Source: Chelonobacter oris (GTDB taxonomy: Bacteria > Pseudomonadota > Gammaproteobacteria > Enterobacterales > Pasteurellaceae). Taken from it: a stretch of 64,000 nucleotides of DNA. The notes under the pieces are model-generated. The model was not told the origin of the DNA and made no database searches. It worked only from the letters and a program-made list of their open reading frames with translations. The position numbers were made by a program, and so were the translations under genes. The DNA lies in assembly GCF_000772535.1 (NCBI RefSeq), contig NZ_JSUM01000014.1, positions 124,001 through 188,000 of the forward strand, written 5' to 3'. Below, one piece after another: positions 1 to 9,088 of this stretch (the stretch's first letter is position 1; every line of letters starts with the position of its first letter).

Positions 1-1419
1 ACGGTTTTTTTTTTGCAATTGCTGACGGGCGCGTAAAGCTCGTAAAGCGGGAGAATCCGCTTCCGCGATGTCATTGACAGGCTGCACCGCACTTTGCACG
101 CTTTCAGCGGCTGCCGCTGTTTTTGCTCCGGCTTCGACCGCACTTGGCGTTTGCACCTTCGCCGAAATATGCGGCGGCTGAAGTTCGGTCTCCGTATCAA
201 GCTGCGAACTCGCCCTGACAGCAGCTGTTTCCTGTTGCGGTAATTGCTGACGGATTCGGTTTAAGTGGTCGGCGGTCTTGTCCGCCTGCTCCGCTTTTAC
301 TGTCTGAGTTGCCTCGGACGCCTCGGTATATTTGTCGAATCGGAGCAATTTCGGGTGAAATGCCAATGCACGCAACATCGTCATTTCAACGCCACTGCGT
401 TGATCCGGTGCAAAAGGCAGCTCTTTTCGCCCGTTTAACATCAATTGGTAATAAAACTGGACGTCTTCCGGTGCCAAGTTTCTCGCCAGAAAATCGAGCC
501 GATCCGCACTTTCGGCACTCGGCTGCAATAACTGGCGCATCGCAATCCGGTGCAAATCCGCAGCCACTTGCTGCAATAGCTGATCCCATTCTACCCCGTT
601 GTCCGCCACCTGTTGTATGCTGCGCATCAGCGCTTCACCGTCCGCCAACTGTAAAGCCTGAATAATATCCAGCGCCTGTTCGCTGTCCAGCGTGCCCAAC
701 ATCCGATGCACAATCTCGGCCGTAATATTGCCCTTACTCATCGCTATCGCTTGATCGGTCAGGCTGAGCGAATCCCGAATACTGCCGCCGGCGGCTTTCG
801 CCAATTGCTCCAAAGCGGCAAATTCGTAAGGTATTTTTTCTTGCAGCAGCAGATATTCCAGATGATCGGCGATCTGCTGCGTATCCAATGCTTTCAGATG
901 AAACTGAATACAACGTGACAGAATGGTAATCGGTAATTTATGCGGATCAGTGGTCGCCAACAAAAACTTAACATAGTCCGGCGGCTCTTCCAGTGTTTTC
1001 AACAGGGCATTGAAGCTATGTCGGGAAAGCATATGTACTTCATCGATCAGATAAATTTTATAACGTCCCTGCACCGGTTTATATTGGACGTTATCCAACA
1101 GCTCGCGCGTATCCTCCACTTTGGTACGCGATGCGGCATCAATTTCCAGCAGATCAATGAAACGGCCTTCTTCAATTGCCTTACAATTTTCACATTCGCC
1201 GCACGGCTCTGCCGTCACCCCCCGTTCGCAGTTCAATCCTTTGGCAAACAGGCGGGCTATCGAGGTTTTCCCCACACCGCGGGTTCCGGAAAACAAATAA
1301 GCATGATGCAGCCGATTACTTTCCAGCCCATTGGCAAGTGCGGTCAGCACATGTTCCTGCCCGACAACTTGTGAAAAGCGTTGTGGTCGCCATTTTCTGG
1401 CCAGTACCTGATAACTCAT
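1..1419 (-). CDS. dnaX: DNA polymerase III subunits gamma/tau (3' end outside window)
   Basis: Clamp-loader ATPase that loads the sliding clamp; tau also bridges polymerase cores and the DnaB helicase. The frame starts at an ATG (MSYQVLARKW) and is open to the left edge, giving 473 codons, so about two thirds of the protein is present. Visible are the Walker A GTRGVGKTS (Lys near 51), four zinc cysteines (about 64, 73, 76, 79), and the Walker B region LIDEVHMLSRHSFNALLKTL. The last visible residues (QQLQKKNR) are encoded across a run of ten A at plus positions 5-14, close to where E. coli dnaX frameshifts to make gamma. apt lies directly upstream (30 bp gap) and is probably co-transcribed. 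Identity is certain; only the 3' end is missing. Confidence 0.98.
   Translation of the reverse strand, partial: MSYQVLARKWRPQRFSQVVGQEHVLTALANGLESNRLHHAYLFSGTRGVGKTSIARLFAKGLNCERGVTAEPCGECENCKAIEEGRFIDLLEIDAASRTKVEDTRELLDNVQYKPVQGRYKIYLIDEVHMLSRHSFNALLKTLEEPPDYVKFLLATTDPHKLPITILSRCIQFHLKALDTQQIADHLEYLLLQEKIPYEFAALEQLAKAAGGSIRDSLSLTDQAIAMSKGNITAEIVHRMLGTLDSEQALDIIQALQLADGEALMRSIQQVADNGVEWDQLLQQVAADLHRIAMRQLLQPSAESADRLDFLARNLAPEDVQFYYQLMLNGRKELPFAPDQRSGVEMTMLRALAFHPKLLRFDKYTEASEATQTVKAEQADKTADHLNRIRQQLPQQETAAVRASSQLDTETELQPPHISAKVQTPSAVEAGAKTAAAAESVQSAVQPVNDIAEADSPALRALRARQQLQKKNR
5..14 (-). other. A10 slippery tract in dnaX
   Basis: The sense strand of dnaX carries ten consecutive A. In frame the codons are CAA AAA AAA AAC, so A_AAA_AAA and A_AAA_AAC heptamers are both in the correct register for a -1 shift. 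E. coli makes gamma by a -1 shift at A AAA AAG in the same part of the protein, and Thermus uses transcriptional slippage on an A tract. The stimulatory hairpin and the -1 stop, if present, would lie beyond the left edge, so use as a frameshift site is inferred. Confidence 0.6.
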
Positions 1420-1448
1420 AGCGCTGTTTTGCCTTGGTGAAATACGAA

Positions 1449-1991
1449 TTAATGGCCGTCGAAACTGACCAGATGATAGCTGTCGATGCCGACTTTTTTC
1501 AGACGTTCCGCACCGCCCAGCTCCGGCAGACTGATGATGAAAGCGGCATTTTCCACTTTGCCGCCCAAGCGACGAATCAATTTGACGGTCGCCTCGACCG
1601 TACCGCCGGTCGCCAACAAATCGTCGATGATCAGCACATTGTCTTCGGCGGTTATCGCATCAATATGAATTTCCAGCGTATCTTCACCGTATTCCAACTG
1701 ATAGTTTTGTGAAATGGTTTCGCGCGGCAGTTTACGCGGCTTGCGTACCAGCACAAACGGCAAGCCCAATGCCAAGGCAACCGGAGCACCGAAAATAAAC
1801 CCTCTGGATTCCGTTCCGACCACTTTGCTGATACCATGATCCTTGTAATGTTCGGTAATCAAATCAACCGTTGCCTGAAACGCCGCCGGCACTTCCAGCA
1901 GGCTGGTAATATCACGAAAAATAATCCCTTGTTTCGGATAATCCGGAATAGATTTAATAGACGCTTTGACTAATTCTAATGTTTGGCTCAT
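1449..1991 (-). CDS. apt: adenine phosphoribosyltransferase
   Basis: Purine salvage enzyme in the cytoplasm: adenine + PRPP gives AMP + PPi. The 180-residue product has the usual family length. The PRPP-binding motif [13 protein letters not shown] is at residues 119-131, and the flexible-loop and adenine-pocket segments ([19 protein letters not shown]) lie upstream. It sits directly before dnaX on the same strand, an arrangement also found in E. coli and H. influenzae (apt-dnaX). Start ATG ([11 protein letters not shown]) matches the family N terminus. No oddities. Confidence 0.98.
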   Translation of the reverse strand: MSQTLELVKASIKSIPDYPKQGIIFRDITSLLEVPAAFQATVDLITEHYKDHGISKVVGTESRGFIFGAPVALALGLPFVLVRKPRKLPRETISQNYQLEYGEDTLEIHIDAITAEDNVLIIDDLLATGGTVEATVKLIRRLGGKVENAAFIISLPELGGAERLKKVGIDSYHLVSFDGH

Positions 1992-2088
1992 GATTATGAC
2001 CTAAATAAACGTTCTGGATATGTGTTGTGTTCGCAACACGACAAGCAGTTAAGCATAGCAAAACTCCTGTCTGCTGCAAATCGTTTCT

Positions 2089-3045
2089 TTACGGCATGTT
2101 ATAAATATCTTGTCCGTCTTTACGGGTTTTCAGCAAGCGCAGAATCCAAACATACTGTTCCGGTGTTTGCGTGACATAGGATTCGATTTCCTGATTCATC
2201 AACCTTGCCATCTCGGCATCATTATCGCTCAATGCCATCGGCGGATGAATATCCAGTTGATATTTGCCGGTTTCGGCATCATAACGCGGGAACATCGGGA
2301 TCACCACCGCCTTTGCAACTTTTGCCATTTTGTTCAAGCCCGGCAAAGTCGCTTTATAGGTAGCAAAAAAATCGGCATAGACACTCAACTCCTCACCGTA
2401 ATCTTCATCGGGTAAGTAATAACCCAATTCGCCGCGGCGTACGGCATTCAAAAACGGTTTAATACCGTTCTGGCGCGCATGCATTTTACCGCCGAACCGC
2501 ACTCGGGTAATATTCCACAGCCAGTCTACCAACGGATTACGGTGCGGATTATACATGGCTGCCATCGGCATGCCTTGTGTGTGCAAAATAATTCCCGAAG
2601 CATCAATCGCCCAAGTATGCGGCACCAATAAAATGACGTTTTTCCCTTCGTTTCTGGCTTGGCGGATATGCTCTATTCCCAGAAATTCCGTCCGTTTTTG
2701 CAAATGTTGTTTGGAACGAACCGCCACTTCGCCGATACCCAGCATAACTTGCGTCACAACAATAAACATTCGCTCAATCACTTGATTTTTTTCCTCGTCG
2801 CTCCAATCGGGAAAGCAGTAAGAAAGATTGACCATCGCTTTATGGTGCGGTTTTTTGGCTTTATGGGCAATCACTTTTCCTAACTTCGCCGCCAATCTGT
2901 CACGCCAGCGATAAGGCACATATGCCAACAGCACCAGGCCGAAAATCCCCAACCAAATTCCCCAGTATTGCGGCAACAAATATCGCCAGGAAAAGTGCGG
3001 TTCATACCCGACCCGCGCAGTCATTCGCTTGTGCTGTTGCGTCAT
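2089..3045 (-). CDS. lpxM: lipid A late acyltransferase (LpxM/MsbB family)
   Basis: Transfers a secondary acyl chain to Kdo-lipid A at the inner membrane. The HxxxxD catalytic motif is seen as VPHTWAIDASG, followed by the LpxL/M-type LPDEDYG segment; one N-terminal membrane anchor (IWLGIFGLVLLAYVPY) is present. The start chosen is the ATG that overlaps the TAA of the upstream TSUP gene by one base (TAATG), implying translational coupling; ATGs 12 bases upstream and 21 bases downstream are alternatives, the latter giving MTARVGYEPHF. It is the last gene of the seqA-to-lpxM run. LpxM rather than LpxL is preferred from context (next to TSUP, mepA and aroC as in H. influenzae). Confidence 0.9.
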   Translation of the reverse strand: MTQQHKRMTARVGYEPHFSWRYLLPQYWGIWLGIFGLVLLAYVPYRWRDRLAAKLGKVIAHKAKKPHHKAMVNLSYCFPDWSDEEKNQVIERMFIVVTQVMLGIGEVAVRSKQHLQKRTEFLGIEHIRQARNEGKNVILLVPHTWAIDASGIILHTQGMPMAAMYNPHRNPLVDWLWNITRVRFGGKMHARQNGIKPFLNAVRRGELGYYLPDEDYGEELSVYADFFATYKATLPGLNKMAKVAKAVVIPMFPRYDAETGKYQLDIHPPMALSDNDAEMARLMNQEIESYVTQTPEQYVWILRLLKTRKDGQDIYNMP

Positions 3046-3809
3046 TAGCCAAACCATCCGTAATCAAATGCCAACTTTGTTGCCATGATAAATGCCACGA
3101 CAACCACCATCGGACGTATCAATTTTTGCCCTTTGCTCAATACCATTTTTGCGCCTAATCTAGCGCCGAGAAACTGCCCCAGCAACATAATGAATCCCAA
3201 AAACCACATGACCTGCCCGCCGATGATAAAAAAGATTAACGAAGCAAAATTAGAGGTGAAATTCAATACTTTGGCATGTGCCGTTGCTTTCGCCAAATTA
3301 AAACCGAGTAAGGTCACAAATGCCAAACTGTAAAACGAGCCGGCGCCCGGCCCAAAAAAGCCGTCGTAAAAGCCGACACCGAAACCCGCCGTAACGGCAA
3401 AGCCCCAATAAGAAATACGGCGCTGTTTATCACTTTCGCCCAGTTTTGGTGTTACCAAAAAATAAATACCGATGGCAAAAATCAAAAACGGCAGAATTTT
3501 TCTGAGAAATCCGGTATCAATTTGCTGCACCAGAATCGTGCCTGCTACAGCGCCGAGGAACGTCAGAACGATTAAGATGGAAATCTCGTTTAAATTGACT
3601 GCTTTCCGCCGTACAAAATACCAGCTGGCTGACAGTGAACCGCCGCACGCCTGTAATTTGTTTGTGCCCAATGCCATCGCGGGCGGCATACCGACAGCGA
3701 GTAATACGGGAATCACAATCAATCCGCCGCCACCGGCAATCGCATCAATAAAACCGGCTATCACGGCAACGGCAAACAACAAGGCATAAATATCAACGCC
3801 GAACTCCAT
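3045..3809 (-). CDS. TSUP (TauE/SafE) family membrane transporter, YfcA-like
   Basis: Predicted inner-membrane permease of the sulfite exporter TauE/SafE family; 254 residues with about eight hydrophobic segments. The family hallmarks are the repeated glycine-rich patches: GFIDAIAGGGGLIVIPVLL near residues 19-37 and GFYDGFFGPGAGSF in the second half. Substrate is not predictable from sequence (family members export sulfite, sulfoacetate or related organic anions). It follows mepA by 6 bases and its stop overlaps the lpxM start, so the three are probably one transcript. Confidence 0.9.
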   Translation of the reverse strand: MEFGVDIYALLFAVAVIAGFIDAIAGGGGLIVIPVLLAVGMPPAMALGTNKLQACGGSLSASWYFVRRKAVNLNEISILIVLTFLGAVAGTILVQQIDTGFLRKILPFLIFAIGIYFLVTPKLGESDKQRRISYWGFAVTAGFGVGFYDGFFGPGAGSFYSLAFVTLLGFNLAKATAHAKVLNFTSNFASLIFFIIGGQVMWFLGFIMLLGQFLGARLGAKMVLSKGQKLIRPMVVVVAFIMATKLAFDYGWFG

Positions 3810-3815
3810 CTTGCT

Positions 3816-4640
3816 TTACCCTCTTCCCTGTTGGGACAAAATCATCTGGCATAACTGCGGTAACGGCGGCGGTATTTTCGGTTTGCCGGTCGTCGGTTTC
3901 TGCGGCTCAAACCATGACATTAATTCGGCACCGCATCCTTCACCGGCCGGCACCGGCGATTGTGCTTCGCAATAGCTTGCGCCCTGCGGGCAAGTCAATC
4001 TCACATGCAAATGCGCATCATGACCGAACCACGGACGGATTTTACGCAGCCAAGTGCGGTCGCCCTGCACAGTTTGACATAATTTCAACTTAATTGCCGG
4101 ATTAAGGAAAATACGATCCACTTTCGGATCCTGCGCTGCCAAGCGAATCAGTGTCGTTTGCTGATCACTCCACACTTTTTCATCCACCCGTTGCGCCTTA
4201 CGATTAACCATCAGCGTTGCCGTCGGGTTTAGTGCCTGTTTATCCGTCAATGGTCCGAAACGGAGCCAAATATCGGCGTCCAGTCCGGTTTGGTGACTGG
4301 CATGGCCACTCTTAAAACGCCCGCCTGCCGGCATTCCCATATCGCCGACCAGCACATTCGGCAAGCCGGCTTGTTTGGCGTTTCTGCCCAAGCGGATCAA
4401 ATAATCCAATAATTCAGGATGTCCGTAATAACGGTTCTTTCCGGCACGGATCACTTGATAACCCTCGCCGCGCAACGCCAGCGGCTTCGCCCCGATAATA
4501 CAGCCGTTGCTGTAACCGCCGACCGGATTCGGCTCGCCCTGCACCGGCGCTTTAATTTGCTCCCACGGGGAAGCCGAGACAGCCCCCGAAATTCCTGTCA
4601 AGGATAACAGCAGGATTTTGAATATCTTGTTATTTAACAC
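3816..4640 (-). CDS. mepA: penicillin-insensitive murein endopeptidase
   Basis: Periplasmic LAS-family metallopeptidase that cuts D-Ala-mDAP crosslinks in peptidoglycan. The 274-residue product begins with a Sec signal ([23 protein letters not shown], cleavage before SPWEQ). Zinc-ligand motifs are visible: [19 protein letters not shown] and the C-terminal [11 protein letters not shown]. Conserved cysteines in the C-terminal half fit the disulfide pattern of MepA. The start is GTG and overlaps the end of aroC by 11 bases, indicating coupling. The aroC-mepA pairing is conserved in gammaproteobacteria. Confidence 0.96.
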   Translation of the reverse strand: MLNNKIFKILLLSLTGISGAVSASPWEQIKAPVQGEPNPVGGYSNGCIIGAKPLALRGEGYQVIRAGKNRYYGHPELLDYLIRLGRNAKQAGLPNVLVGDMGMPAGGRFKSGHASHQTGLDADIWLRFGPLTDKQALNPTATLMVNRKAQRVDEKVWSDQQTTLIRLAAQDPKVDRIFLNPAIKLKLCQTVQGDRTWLRKIRPWFGHDAHLHVRLTCPQGASYCEAQSPVPAGEGCGAELMSWFEPQKPTTGKPKIPPPLPQLCQMILSQQGRG

Positions 4641-5718
4641 AATTCACTCCGTTTTGCGCCCGCTGACGCAATAGATGATCCAACAACACTATCGCCACCA
4701 TCGCTTCGGCAATCGGTACGGCTCTGATACCGACACAAGGATCATGCCGCCCACGCGTCACAACTTCTACCGCCTGGTTTTCCAAATTGACGCTCCTGCC
4801 CGGAATCGTAATACTGGAAGTCGGTTTCAAGGCAATATGCGCTACAATCGGCTGCCCGTTGCTGATGCCGCCCAGAATACCGCCGGCGTGGTTGGAACAA
4901 AAACCTTGCGGCGTCATCTCATCACGGTGATCCGTGCCTCTTTGCTCCACCACGGCAAAACCGTCACCGATTTCAACACCCTTGACCGCATTAATGCCCA
5001 TCAGCGCATGTGCCAAATCGGCATCCAAACGGTCAAATACCGGCTCTCCCAACCCCAGCGGAATATTTTCCGCCACTACCGTTAATTTGGCGCCGACCGA
5101 ATTCCCCTCTTTTTTCAATTCACGAATTAATTCGTCAAACCGCGCGACCGCACTTGGATCCGGACAGAAAAACGGATTATTGTTGACCTGCTGCCAATCA
5201 ATCTGATCCAACGCTTGCTCCGCTATTTTAACCGTGCCGATTTGGCTGAGAAAACCCCGCACTTCGACACCGAATTGACCGCGCAAATATTTTTTCGCCA
5301 CCGCACCGGCCGCAACCCGCATTGCCGTCTCCCTTGCCGAAGAGCGGCCGCCGCCGCGATAATCGCGCAAGCCGTATTTTTGCTGATAGGTATAATCCGC
5401 ATGTCCCGGACGAAAACGATCCTTGATTTCGCTGTAATCCTGCGAACGCTGATCGCCGTTTTTGATCATCATGCCGATACTGGTTCCGGTGGTTCTGCCT
5501 TCAAAAACACCGGACAGAATCACCACTTCGTCATCTTCACGGCGGGGAGTAGTGTAACGCGATGTTCCCGGTTTTCGCCTGTCCAAATCGGGTTGAATAT
5601 CCGCTTCGCTTAAAGCCATTCCCGGCGGCACGCCGTCAATAATACACCCCAGCGCAATACCGTGCGATTCCCCGAACGTGGTTACTCTGAACAGTTGTCC
5701 AATGCTGTTTCCTGCCAT
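4630..5718 (-). CDS. aroC: chorismate synthase
   Basis: Last step of the shikimate pathway: EPSP to chorismate with reduced FMN as cofactor. 362 residues, standard length. Signature segments are [18 protein letters not shown] near the N terminus, [27 protein letters not shown] and the C-terminal [17 protein letters not shown]. It supplies chorismate for PheA and MenE/UbiG-dependent quinone pathways elsewhere in the window. It is 22 bases downstream of mscK and overlaps mepA, within the seqA-lpxM operon-like run. Confidence 0.98.
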   Translation of the reverse strand: MAGNSIGQLFRVTTFGESHGIALGCIIDGVPPGMALSEADIQPDLDRRKPGTSRYTTPRREDDEVVILSGVFEGRTTGTSIGMMIKNGDQRSQDYSEIKDRFRPGHADYTYQQKYGLRDYRGGGRSSARETAMRVAAGAVAKKYLRGQFGVEVRGFLSQIGTVKIAEQALDQIDWQQVNNNPFFCPDPSAVARFDELIRELKKEGNSVGAKLTVVAENIPLGLGEPVFDRLDADLAHALMGINAVKGVEIGDGFAVVEQRGTDHRDEMTPQGFCSNHAGGILGGISNGQPIVAHIALKPTSSITIPGRSVNLENQAVEVVTRGRHDPCVGIRAVPIAEAMVAIVLLDHLLRQRAQNGVNCVK

Positions 5719-5740
5719 GTTTCGTTATTCCTTGATAAAT

Positions 5741-8700
5741 TTATTTCTCAATCTGTAGCTGCTGCCCGTTGTCCAGATTTTTAATATAGACATCCAACTG
5801 GTTAAAGGCAATATCAATCCCGTTTTCGGCAAATAATTGATCAACCCTGCGGTTTAAAAAATCTACCGTTGGATTGCGTTCGTGCGTTTTACTGACATAA
5901 ACCCGTAATTCATGATCCAGCGTACTGGCGCCAAATGCGAGAAAATAAACCACCGGTGCCGGATCGTCCAATACATAAGGCGATTCGTCCGCCGTCTGCA
6001 ACAACAGTTTTTTGGTTAATTCGACATCCGAACCGTATGCCACGCCGATCTTCAAGACAACCCGAGTAGTGGTGTTGCTGAGCGACCAGTTTGTCAAACG
6101 CTCGGTTACAAAGGCTTTATTCGGCACAATCACCTCTTTGCCGTCAAAATCGATGATAGTGGTCGCTCTAATACGGATTTTCGATACCGTTCCGCTGAAT
6201 TCACCGATTGTGACCAGATCGCCAATCCTCACCGGGCGTTCAAACAGGATAATAATCCCCGACACGAAATTGGCGAAAATTTCCTGTAAACCGAATCCCA
6301 AACCAACCGATAATGCCGCAAACAGCCATTGCAATTTGCTCCATGACATGCCTAAGCTGGAAAATGCCGTGCCGGCACCGATGGCGACGAAAAGATAGCT
6401 TAAAATCGAGGTGATCGCATACGGCGAACCTTGTGACAAACGCATACGGGAAAAAATTAAAATTTCCAACACCCCGCTTAAATTGCGCACGACCAAATAT
6501 GTTCCCCATAAAATCACGATTGATGTCAACAAATTGAGTAAGGTGACCGATTCGAGCACCGAAGCGCCGTTTGCATCGGTTGAGGTCTGTTGCCAGAGAC
6601 TGATATTGTCCAGATAATAAGCCACACTGAGCAAATCCGCCCAAACCCAGTAAAATAATCCCAACAGCAACAGCCATAGCCCGATATCCGTGATTTTAGT
6701 AACCTGCCGGTTGACTGTCGACAGTGCGATTTTCTCGTCCTGCGCATCAATCACCGCATCTTCTCCATGCAACTCATTGCGCTCTTCCCGCTCTTGCGCA
6801 CGCTGTTCTTTCAAGCGGCGATATGCCAACTGGCGTGAAGAAACCCGAATCGCACGGTGGGTCATTTCACGCAGGTTGACCCACAGAATCAACACAACGT
6901 AAGTAGAAATAGTATGTCGAATCAATATCAATGCCGTGTAATAATAACCCAATCCGATTAACACAATTAACGCAATCGGTATCAATAGCAACAGCAGTCT
7001 TAAAAATTTGAACAGCTTTGAATGCGGCGCTTCTTTCTGTTCTTCCCGGCTGTCGCGCGGAAGAAGCTGATTAACACTGTCAATCGCACTGCTCACCCCA
7101 GGTCTGATTTGGAACAGAAAAAACAAAAGTGCGGTAATGATCAATACTTGTCCCAACACATCATTGGCAATCCCTGTCGCCTCAAGCGAAGTAAATGCGG
7201 AAGCATTCAGCAATACCACTAAAATCGGGATCGAACGTTTCAAGGTGTGACGAAACTGAGCATTGGTTGTGGCCGAAAAATCAAAATGACGATAGGCGAT
7301 CCCGTTCGGGCGCAACAATGACAGCGTAAACGCAATAAAAAACCAAAATGCCGACATTTTCAATGCCCACGGCAACAGCCCGAACGGATTTTGAAAACAG
7401 AAATAAATCACCAAAATCAAGACTGATAAAAATAACAGCGTACTCGGCAGCGCAAGAATCAAGGTATAAAACAATACAATTAAAGTGCGCCACTGATTGT
7501 CACCGCTCAAGGTATTGACCTTGCTGTTATGCCAACTGATTTGACGTTTAATCCACTCTTTGCGCCAACTGATACCTGCCGCCGCCAACAGCAAAAATCC
7601 GACCAAAGAACCGATCGGCAGTAGATAATCACGCCAATTGCTGAAATCCAATAATTTGACTATCTGATCCAGCTGTATTTTTGCCAATGATGAAAAATGG
7701 GCAATCCAGTCAACATCGATCGGATTATTGCTTTTTACCCAAAAACTTTGCTGTTCCAGTTTCGATTGCAGCGCATTGCTGATACTGATGACCTGTTGCT
7801 GGTTTAAGTCGATATTAATGGATTGGTTTAACTGCGCATTCAATTCGGTAATAATGTCCGTCAGCAATTTACGCCGATCTTGCAAAATCGTGGTCAACTG
7901 CGTTTTTTCCGCCTCATCAAAAGTCGTTTTTTGATCTTTTTCCAGCTTCTCAATATAACTTGCCGTATTATACAATGCGTCTCGGCGCTCATTAATATCA
8001 AAGATCTGTACCCGTAAATCGGTTATCCGCTTCGATAATCCGCTGATCAAACTGTCTTTCGGCAAATCCTGACGCTGTTTATTGATAATACGCGACAACA
8101 CCAGCGTGCCTTGCAATGCGCTGATCTGTTCATCAATATTGCGCTGGGTTTGCAGCAAATTATCCAACGTATTGCGAATACGCAGCCCCTCTTGCACCAA
8201 CTGATTATGATTATTAGTCTGCTCAAGTAAAAAGCGGCTCAGTTGGCGATTGCTCTCCGCCTCCTGCCGTAACAGCGGATTATCGCCGTCATTACCGCTA
8301 CCACTGCTTTGCTGTAACTCGTCGACCTGCTGCTGCGATTGCTGTAAGCGCAGATTATTGATTTTTTCGATCAGCACCGCCTGAATCGCCTGCTGCTGTT
8401 TTTGCTCCAGTGTTTTTTCCGCCACTTGCGACTCATACAGCGAGGTCAATTTAGAATTACCGCTCAGGCTTAATTGATTATATTGGTTTTTAATCTCGAT
8501 CAGCCGTAATTCCGCATGGTATTTATTTGCCAATGAAGGGCTGACCTGAGCGCTGAACAATAATTTATTCAACTGCTGCGTTCTTGCCAGATTCTGAGCC
8601 AGTGCCGCCTGCACCCGCTCCGGCACCGAGCGCTGTGTCACCAACATGCCGTTCAAATTGCCCAAATCAAGCTGGATCTGCTGTAGCGTCTGTTCGTTTT

Positions 8701-9076
8701 CAAGCTGCCGTTTAGCGAGCGCCTCCAGCGACAAGGAATCCCACTGTTGCGACAAAGATTCAACGTTCCCTTCCGCATTCAGCCGATTCAAATCCTCCTG
8801 ACTTTTTTGTAACGACTTGTCTGCCTCATCAATATTTTTTTGCAGCGTTTCGATACTGTTTTTTTCCTGCTCTATTTGATCGAGCAGTGCTGCCGTATCA
8901 CGCAAATTTGTGAGCAACAATGCCGTATCCGGCGTTTTATTTTCATTGGCTTCCGCCGCGCTGATGGCAGCTTCAAGCTCGGCCTTGTCCGGCAATACAA
9001 TATCTGCGGCCAATATATGCCCGCTTAAAAACAGTACGCTAAAGAAAGAAAAAAGAATGCCGACGCGCTTTTTCAT
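5741..9076 (-). CDS. mscK: potassium-dependent mechanosensitive channel MscK (KefA)
   Basis: Large MscS-superfamily inner-membrane channel releasing solutes under membrane tension. 1111 residues, close to E. coli MscK. Order of parts: Sec signal (to about residue 23), a long periplasmic glutamine-rich coiled-coil region to about residue 470, a block of transmembrane helices, and the C-terminal MscS core with GLGFGLQEIFANFVSGIII and the following FERPVRIGDLV near the pore and beta domain. Lies 12 bases after menE and just before aroC, as in H. influenzae. Its regulation by potassium is a property of the E. coli protein, not visible here. Confidence 0.95.
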   Translation of the reverse strand: MKKRVGILFSFFSVLFLSGHILAADIVLPDKAELEAAISAAEANENKTPDTALLLTNLRDTAALLDQIEQEKNSIETLQKNIDEADKSLQKSQEDLNRLNAEGNVESLSQQWDSLSLEALAKRQLENEQTLQQIQLDLGNLNGMLVTQRSVPERVQAALAQNLARTQQLNKLLFSAQVSPSLANKYHAELRLIEIKNQYNQLSLSGNSKLTSLYESQVAEKTLEQKQQQAIQAVLIEKINNLRLQQSQQQVDELQQSSGSGNDGDNPLLRQEAESNRQLSRFLLEQTNNHNQLVQEGLRIRNTLDNLLQTQRNIDEQISALQGTLVLSRIINKQRQDLPKDSLISGLSKRITDLRVQIFDINERRDALYNTASYIEKLEKDQKTTFDEAEKTQLTTILQDRRKLLTDIITELNAQLNQSINIDLNQQQVISISNALQSKLEQQSFWVKSNNPIDVDWIAHFSSLAKIQLDQIVKLLDFSNWRDYLLPIGSLVGFLLLAAAGISWRKEWIKRQISWHNSKVNTLSGDNQWRTLIVLFYTLILALPSTLLFLSVLILVIYFCFQNPFGLLPWALKMSAFWFFIAFTLSLLRPNGIAYRHFDFSATTNAQFRHTLKRSIPILVVLLNASAFTSLEATGIANDVLGQVLIITALLFFLFQIRPGVSSAIDSVNQLLPRDSREEQKEAPHSKLFKFLRLLLLLIPIALIVLIGLGYYYTALILIRHTISTYVVLILWVNLREMTHRAIRVSSRQLAYRRLKEQRAQEREERNELHGEDAVIDAQDEKIALSTVNRQVTKITDIGLWLLLLGLFYWVWADLLSVAYYLDNISLWQQTSTDANGASVLESVTLLNLLTSIVILWGTYLVVRNLSGVLEILIFSRMRLSQGSPYAITSILSYLFVAIGAGTAFSSLGMSWSKLQWLFAALSVGLGFGLQEIFANFVSGIIILFERPVRIGDLVTIGEFSGTVSKIRIRATTIIDFDGKEVIVPNKAFVTERLTNWSLSNTTTRVVLKIGVAYGSDVELTKKLLLQTADESPYVLDDPAPVVYFLAFGASTLDHELRVYVSKTHERNPTVDFLNRRVDQLFAENGIDIAFNQLDVYIKNLDNGQQLQIEK

Positions 9077-9088
9077 AATTGTCCTTTA

